A stretch of 8,206 bases of DNA from Candidatus Gallimonas caecicola (lineage in GTDB: Bacteria; Bacillota; Clostridia; Christensenellales; Borkfalkiaceae): positions 1-8,206 of the forward strand of contig CAJFNH010000049.1 of the NCBI GenBank assembly GCA_904394195.1, given 5' to 3'. The translations under genes and the position numbers were made by a program. Below, piece after piece: positions 5,864-8,206 of this stretch. Below the pieces are notes generated by a model. The model was not told the DNA's origin. It did not search any database and was given only the letters and a program-made list of their open reading frames with translations. How positions within the stretch are numbered: the stretch's first letter is position 1; each line of letters begins with the position of its first letter.

Positions 5864-6073
5864 GTGAAACTGACCACCATTCTCTGCTGCATCGTACTCA
5901 TCGCCTTCGGGCTGGGCGCCTGCATCTTTGCCCTGACGGGCTTTGACGTGCTTGCCGCCCTCACCTTCGGCGATCCCTACCTGTACCGCGCGCTGCTCTC
6001 GCTGGCGGGCGTGGCGGCGCTGTGGCTCACGTTCTGGCTGATCGCGTTCCGCCCGACAAAGCCGCTGCGGTGA
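5864..6073 (+). CDS. DUF378-like small membrane protein
   Basis: A 69-aa protein with two hydrophobic segments, about residues 4-25 (LTTILCCIVLIAFGLGACIF) and 42-62 (LLSLAGVAALWLTFWLIAF). They flank a short loop, FDVLAALTFGDPYLYR. The pattern of GFD-LVAALFG between two helices, then R-L-GVAAL, resembles the uncharacterised DUF378 (YuzA) family, although the usual NWG motif in helix 1 is replaced. The function of that family is not known. The start is a GTG at 5864, chosen because it sits just before the first helix. No good Shine-Dalgarno precedes it: the nearest AGGAG (5836-5840) is 23 bases away. No clear promoter is visible after the terminator at 5797, so expression is uncertain. An upstream in-frame TTG (5828) is an alternative start. 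Confidence 0.65.
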   Translation: MKLTTILCCIVLIAFGLGACIFALTGFDVLAALTFGDPYLYRALLSLAGVAALWLTFWLIAFRPTKPLR

Positions 6074-6080
6074 AAAACGC

Positions 6081-6109
6081 TTGACGGTGCGCGCGATTTA
6101 TACTATAAT
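6081..6109 (+). promoter_or_regulatory. Sigma-A promoter of queT
   Basis: TTGACG (6081-6086) and TATAAT (6104-6109) are 17 bp apart. Transcription should begin near 6116, so the preQ1 aptamer (from 6120) starts almost at the first base of the RNA. Confidence 0.92.
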
Positions 6110-6119
6110 AGCCGCTGTA

Positions 6120-6161
6120 CGGAAGGTTTTCGGTCAACACTTCCGAATAAAAAAACCGAGG
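6120..6161 (+). ncRNA. PreQ1-I riboswitch controlling queT translation
   Basis: The compact H-type pseudoknot can be traced. P1 is CGGAAG (6120-6125) with CTTCCG (6140-6145). The P1 loop carries TCGG (6130-6133), which pairs with CCGA (6156-6159) to form P2. Between P1 and P2 lies an A-rich linker (AATAAAAAAA, 6146-6155) that docks in the P1 groove in known preQ1-I structures. The 3' P2 strand runs directly into GAGG (6158-6161), the ribosome site of queT, seven bases before its ATG. Ligand binding should therefore hide the ribosome site and lower QueT synthesis. No terminator follows, so control is translational. The gene downstream, a queuosine-precursor transporter, is a standard target. 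Confidence 0.92.
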
Positions 6162-6168
6162 TTTTTTC

Positions 6169-6786
6169 ATGTTCAGAAACTTTTTCACCGCAAAGCGCAT
6201 CTGCCGCGCCGGCATCATCGCCGCGCTGTATGTGGCGCTCACCTACGCCTTCGCCCCCGTGGCGTTCGGCGTTTTTCAGATCCGTCCGGGCGAAGCGCTC
6301 ACCATCCTGCCCCTCTTTTTTCCCGAGGCGATCCCCGCGCTGTACATCGGGTGCATCCTGGCAAACCTTGCCTCGCCCTTTCTGGTGTACGATCTGACCA
6401 TCGGCCCGCTTGCCACGCTCGCCGCCGCCGTCTGCACCTACTTCATCGGCGTCGCCTTCCGCAAATGGACGGGAAAGGGCGCGGCGGTCGCAAAGGTCGG
6501 GCTGGGCGGACTCTTCCCCATCCTGTTCAACGCCTTTGTCATTCCCGCCGTCATCGTCTTTTTGTGCAGCGAGGGCGCGGACGCGACCATCGCCGTCTAT
6601 TGGGCGACCTTCGGCGCCTTCCTGCTCACCGAGACGGTGTGGGTGCTCGGACTGGGCGTCTCCCTGTACGCCTTTGTCGCGAACATGCGCAAACGGGGCG
6701 CTTCCGCCTTTTCGGACGGCAAAAAGAAAGCTCTTCCGCCCGTCTCTGCGCCGGACGATCCCACGCAACCCACGCCGCAGGCATAA
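6169..6786 (+). CDS. queT: QueT-family queuosine precursor transporter
   Basis: A 205-aa integral membrane protein that matches QueT, a probable substrate-binding (S) component of an ECF-type transporter importing a queuosine precursor such as preQ1. Family signatures are AGIIAALYVALTYAFAPVAFG (13-33), FQIRPGEALTILPLFFPEAIPALYIGCILANL (35-66) and the second half with ETVWVLGLGVSLYAF. About six hydrophobic segments are visible. The last 30 residues are hydrophilic and Pro-rich. It has its own promoter, a preQ1-I riboswitch whose 3' strand overlaps the GAGG ribosome site, and a terminator 13 bases after the stop. No ECF ATPase genes lie nearby, as is usual for group II S-components that share a common energising module. 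The riboswitch and protein family identify each other. Confidence 0.94.
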   Translation: MFRNFFTAKRICRAGIIAALYVALTYAFAPVAFGVFQIRPGEALTILPLFFPEAIPALYIGCILANLASPFLVYDLTIGPLATLAAAVCTYFIGVAFRKWTGKGAAVAKVGLGGLFPILFNAFVIPAVIVFLCSEGADATIAVYWATFGAFLLTETVWVLGLGVSLYAFVANMRKRGASAFSDGKKKALPPVSAPDDPTQPTPQA

Positions 6787-6799
6787 CCATGAAAAACAG

Positions 6800-6836
6800 C
6801 CGCCCCGCGCCTGACCGAAGGCGCGGGGCGGTTTTT
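6800..6836 (+). terminator. Bidirectional terminator between queT and the HAD gene
   Basis: A perfect 12-bp GC-rich stem (6800-6811 with 6820-6831) closes an 8-base loop. On the plus strand it is followed by TTTTT (6832-6836). On the minus strand it is followed by CTGTTTTTC. It can therefore end both queT (stop at 6786) and the converging HAD gene (stop at 6864). Confidence 0.93.
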
Positions 6837-6863
6837 GTGCCTGCACGGCGGGCGCAGGCTCCC

Positions 6864-7619
6864 CTACAATATGGAAAGCAATTCGCGAAGGTCGCGTATG
6901 ACCGCCTTCACCCGTATGCCCGCGGGCAGCGGCACGCCGCGGCGGTTGAACCAGATACTGTCCAGACCCGCAGCGCAGGCGCCGGCGATGTCGGAAGCGA
7001 GCGAGTCGCCGATCATCAGACACCTTTCCGCCGTGGCGTTCAGCGCCTTCAACATGTGCGCGAAGAAGGCGGGGTCGGGCTTGATGACCCCCATCTCCTC
7101 CGATACGAACACCCGCTCGAAGAGGGGCGCCAGTTCGCGCAATCTGCCCGCCTGCATGGCTGCCAGCCCGTTGGTGGCGATGCACAGGCGATAGCGTTTT
7201 GCAAGCGTTTCCAGCGCCTGCAGCGCCCCCTCTACGGGATGTGCCGCAAGCGCGAGCGCCTGCGAAAAGGTATGCTCCGCCGCCGCCCTGCCCGCACCCA
7301 GGGCGTACATGGCATCCATATAGTCCACGATCTCGCGGACATGGGTATGATAGAGCTCGTGATAGCGCGCCCGCAACTGCGGCAGGTGCACGTTGTTGAG
7401 CCCGAGCTCCCCCCAGTTGCGCGCCGAAAACGCCCAGCACGCTTCCACCATGGCGTCGCTCGCCTGCATGCCCGCCGCCGCGAACGCTGCGCGGAAGGCG
7501 CGCCGCTCGTCCGCGTCGAAGTCGATGAGCGTATGGTCGGCGTCAAAAATCAGGTAGTCGTATTGCTTCGGCAGCTCTTTGCCGGGCTCCCTTTCACACA
7601 TGTTCCGCACGCAATTCAC
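6864..7619 (-). CDS. HAD-superfamily hydrolase, YjjG-type noncanonical pyrimidine nucleotidase
   Basis: A 251-aa cytosolic phosphatase with all four HAD motifs: FDADHT with nucleophile D26 and acid D28, ATNG (148-151), K180 in SEEMGVIKPDP, and GDSLASD with D205 and D210. An alpha-helical cap (about 38-125) fits subfamily C1. Motifs and length resemble E. coli YjjG and B. subtilis YfnB, which remove phosphate from (d)UMP, dTMP and damaged nucleotides; the substrate here is inferred. The first possible start, GTG at 7619, overlaps the stop of the upstream 67-aa gene by 4 bases (GTGA) with AGGA close by. ATG at 7601 is an alternative that gives 245 aa. YjjG itself starts closer to motif I, so the shorter form is equally plausible. 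It ends at a terminator shared with queT. Confidence 0.92.
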   Translation of the reverse strand: MNCVRNMCEREPGKELPKQYDYLIFDADHTLIDFDADERRAFRAAFAAAGMQASDAMVEACWAFSARNWGELGLNNVHLPQLRARYHELYHTHVREIVDYMDAMYALGAGRAAAEHTFSQALALAAHPVEGALQALETLAKRYRLCIATNGLAAMQAGRLRELAPLFERVFVSEEMGVIKPDPAFFAHMLKALNATAERCLMIGDSLASDIAGACAAGLDSIWFNRRGVPLPAGIRVKAVIRDLRELLSIL

Positions 7620-7819
7620 CAGTCCTGCTTTTTCAGGCTCTTGTCCTTGACGTCGTCGTACTTTTCAAAATAGGCGCGCTTCCACTCGGCGGGCGAGGGT
7701 GCGTCCTCCTGCCCCGCGCAGAAGGCAAGATACTCCTGCAGCTCCTCGGGTGTGAAGTCCCCCTCGCTCACCTCGCTGTCATAGCGCGAAAACAGTCTCA
7801 TCAGATCGTATTGCGACAT
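7616..7819 (-). CDS. Small acidic protein of unknown function
   Basis: A 67-aa soluble protein, rich in acidic and aromatic residues, with no membrane segment. Part of it (DFTPEELQEYLAFCAGQEDAPSPAEWKRAYFEKYDDV) looks helical. I do not recognise a family. The ATG at 7819 is chosen because GGAGG lies 4 bases upstream; the open frame extends further upstream but crosses the promoter at 7914-7942. It is the first gene of a unit with the HAD nucleotidase, whose GTG overlaps its stop codon. Its leader of about 88 bases contains an inverted pair of DnaA boxes. Confidence 0.8.
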   Translation of the reverse strand: MSQYDLMRLFSRYDSEVSEGDFTPEELQEYLAFCAGQEDAPSPAEWKRAYFEKYDDVKDKSLKKQDW

Positions 7820-7851
7820 ACCGCCTCCGTTCATTGTATCGTTCGGGCAAG

Positions 7852-7875
7852 TTATCCACATTGTGCTGTGGATAA
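7852..7875. promoter_or_regulatory. Inverted pair of consensus DnaA boxes
   Basis: TTATCCACA (7852-7860) and its reverse complement TGTGGATAA (7867-7875) are both exact matches to the DnaA-box consensus of E. coli and B. subtilis. They face each other across the 6-base spacer TTGTGC. The pair lies in the transcribed leader of the small-gene/HAD unit, about +33 to +56. It could bind DnaA as a roadblock or titration site, or fold as a 9-bp RNA hairpin. Function is inferred. Confidence 0.65.
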
Positions 7876-7913
7876 GTGGAAATCTCCCGTCCGGAACCCG
7901 ATCCAACGGCAAC

Positions 7914-7942
7914 AGTATAGCACAGCCGGACAAAAAAGGCAA
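7914..7942 (-). promoter_or_regulatory. Promoter of the small-gene/HAD unit
   Basis: On the minus strand the -10 box is TATACT (7914-7919), preceded by TGC to give an extended -10. The -35 box is TTGCCT (7937-7942) at 17 bp. Transcription should begin near 7907. It is back-to-back with the MarR promoter at 7964-7992. Confidence 0.78.
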
Positions 7943-7963
7943 ATCCCCGCTTTCATGATTTGC
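7939..7963. promoter_or_regulatory. Candidate MarR operator between divergent promoters
   Basis: GCAAATC (7939-7945) and GATTTGC (7957-7963) form a perfect 7-bp inverted repeat with an 11-base spacer. It overlaps the -35 box of the minus-strand unit and ends one base before the -35 box of the MarR gene. This position suits a repressor acting on both promoters. Binding by the adjacent MarR protein is inferred. Confidence 0.45.
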
Positions 7964-7992
7964 TTGACAATCCTTTTTTGAGCGGGTATAAT
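7964..7992 (+). promoter_or_regulatory. Consensus sigma-A promoter of the MarR gene
   Basis: TTGACA (7964-7969) and TATAAT (7987-7992), both perfect, are 17 bp apart. Transcription should begin near 7999, giving a leader of about 36 bases. Confidence 0.93.
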
Positions 7993-8034
7993 GGATGATA
8001 ACTTTGAAAACAGTTCTGACAGACGGGAAAAGAT

Positions 8035-8206
8035 ATGGAACAACCATTGGAAGAGGCGGTCATCACCGCGTGGGTACGCCTGACGGGCATCCTGAAAAAT
8101 ACCCGCATCACGAAGGGCATGGTATATAACGAAGCCATCGTGATGCTCGTTGTCTACAACCGCTACCGCACGGACGGCGAAGCGCTCGTCTCCTTCAAAG
8201 AGATCG
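8035..8206 (+). CDS. MarR-family transcriptional regulator, N-terminal part (cut by window end)
   Basis: The first 57 residues are visible, from MEQPLEEAVITAWVRLTGIL to VSFKEI. The opening helix (EEAVITAWVRLTGILKNTR) followed by ITKGMVYNEAIVMLVVYNRYR and then the start of the second helix region fits the dimerisation and first DNA-binding helices of MarR proteins. It closely resembles regulators recalled from Clostridia. The winged helix-turn-helix itself lies beyond the window. The ribosome site is weak (CGGGAAAAGAT before the ATG). The gene is divergent from the small-gene/HAD unit and may repress both through the inverted repeat at 7939-7963. The ligand is unknown. Confidence 0.82.
   Translation, partial: MEQPLEEAVITAWVRLTGILKNTRITKGMVYNEAIVMLVVYNRYRTDGEALVSFKEI

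Noticed and set aside
6103..7440. Minus-strand open frame of 445 codons and plus-strand frame 6081-7673
   Set aside because: Both overlap queT, its riboswitch and the HAD gene in other frames, cross the bidirectional terminator at 6800-6836, and show no family motifs.
1..8206. Search by eye for tRNA, rRNA, CRISPR repeats, IS ends and phage or defence genes
   Set aside because: No such element was seen. Gene content and spacing are those of ordinary chromosomal DNA.

Overview
The window looks like chromosomal DNA from a low-profile, moderately GC-rich member of the Clostridia (Bacillota), probably a gut anaerobe. The reasons are near-consensus sigma-A promoters with exactly 17-bp spacers, purine-rich Shine-Dalgarno sites, a QueT transporter under a preQ1-I riboswitch, a DUF378-like membrane protein, and small proteins and a MarR regulator that resemble clostridial families. 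The genus cannot be told from the sequence alone. No mobile element, tRNA, rRNA or CRISPR array is visible.

Layout. At the left, on the minus strand, are greA (5-469), with its own promoter and a structured leader, and a two-gene unit of an Lrp/AsnC regulator (1834-2325) coupled by a 4-base overlap to a class I aminotransferase (659-1837). Divergent from the regulator is a small conserved-looking protein (2428-2685) whose promoter implies a leaderless mRNA. A 13-bp palindrome sits between the two back-to-back -35 boxes. On the plus strand follow a PlsC-like acyltransferase fused to a zinc ribbon and an extra C-terminal domain (2944-4143), and 15 bases later a GltS-like sodium/glutamate symporter (4159-5745). 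These two share one promoter and a strong terminator. A 69-aa DUF378-like membrane protein (5864-6073) and queT (6169-6786) come next. QueT has its own promoter, a translational preQ1-I riboswitch and a bidirectional terminator shared with the converging HAD gene. At the right, on the minus strand, a 67-aa unknown protein (7616-7819) and a YjjG-type HAD nucleotidase (6864-7619) form a coupled unit. It is divergent from the start of a MarR-family regulator (8035 onward, cut by the window end).

How the genes work together. The window is mostly a series of short, independent transcription units rather than one pathway. The likely control logic is local: Lrp may control itself, the aminotransferase and the divergent small gene; MarR may control itself and the divergent HAD unit; preQ1 controls queT. 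The most unusual DNA element is a perfect inverted pair of consensus DnaA boxes (7852-7875) in the leader of the HAD unit, which could link that unit, or local DNA, to replication initiation. Other points worth following are the greA leader hairpins (compare the GraL leader RNAs of E. coli), the acyltransferase-zinc ribbon fusion, and a C9 tract in the symporter tail where loss of one base would fuse it in frame to the next gene. Open frames in most other phases are GC-driven shadows of these genes.
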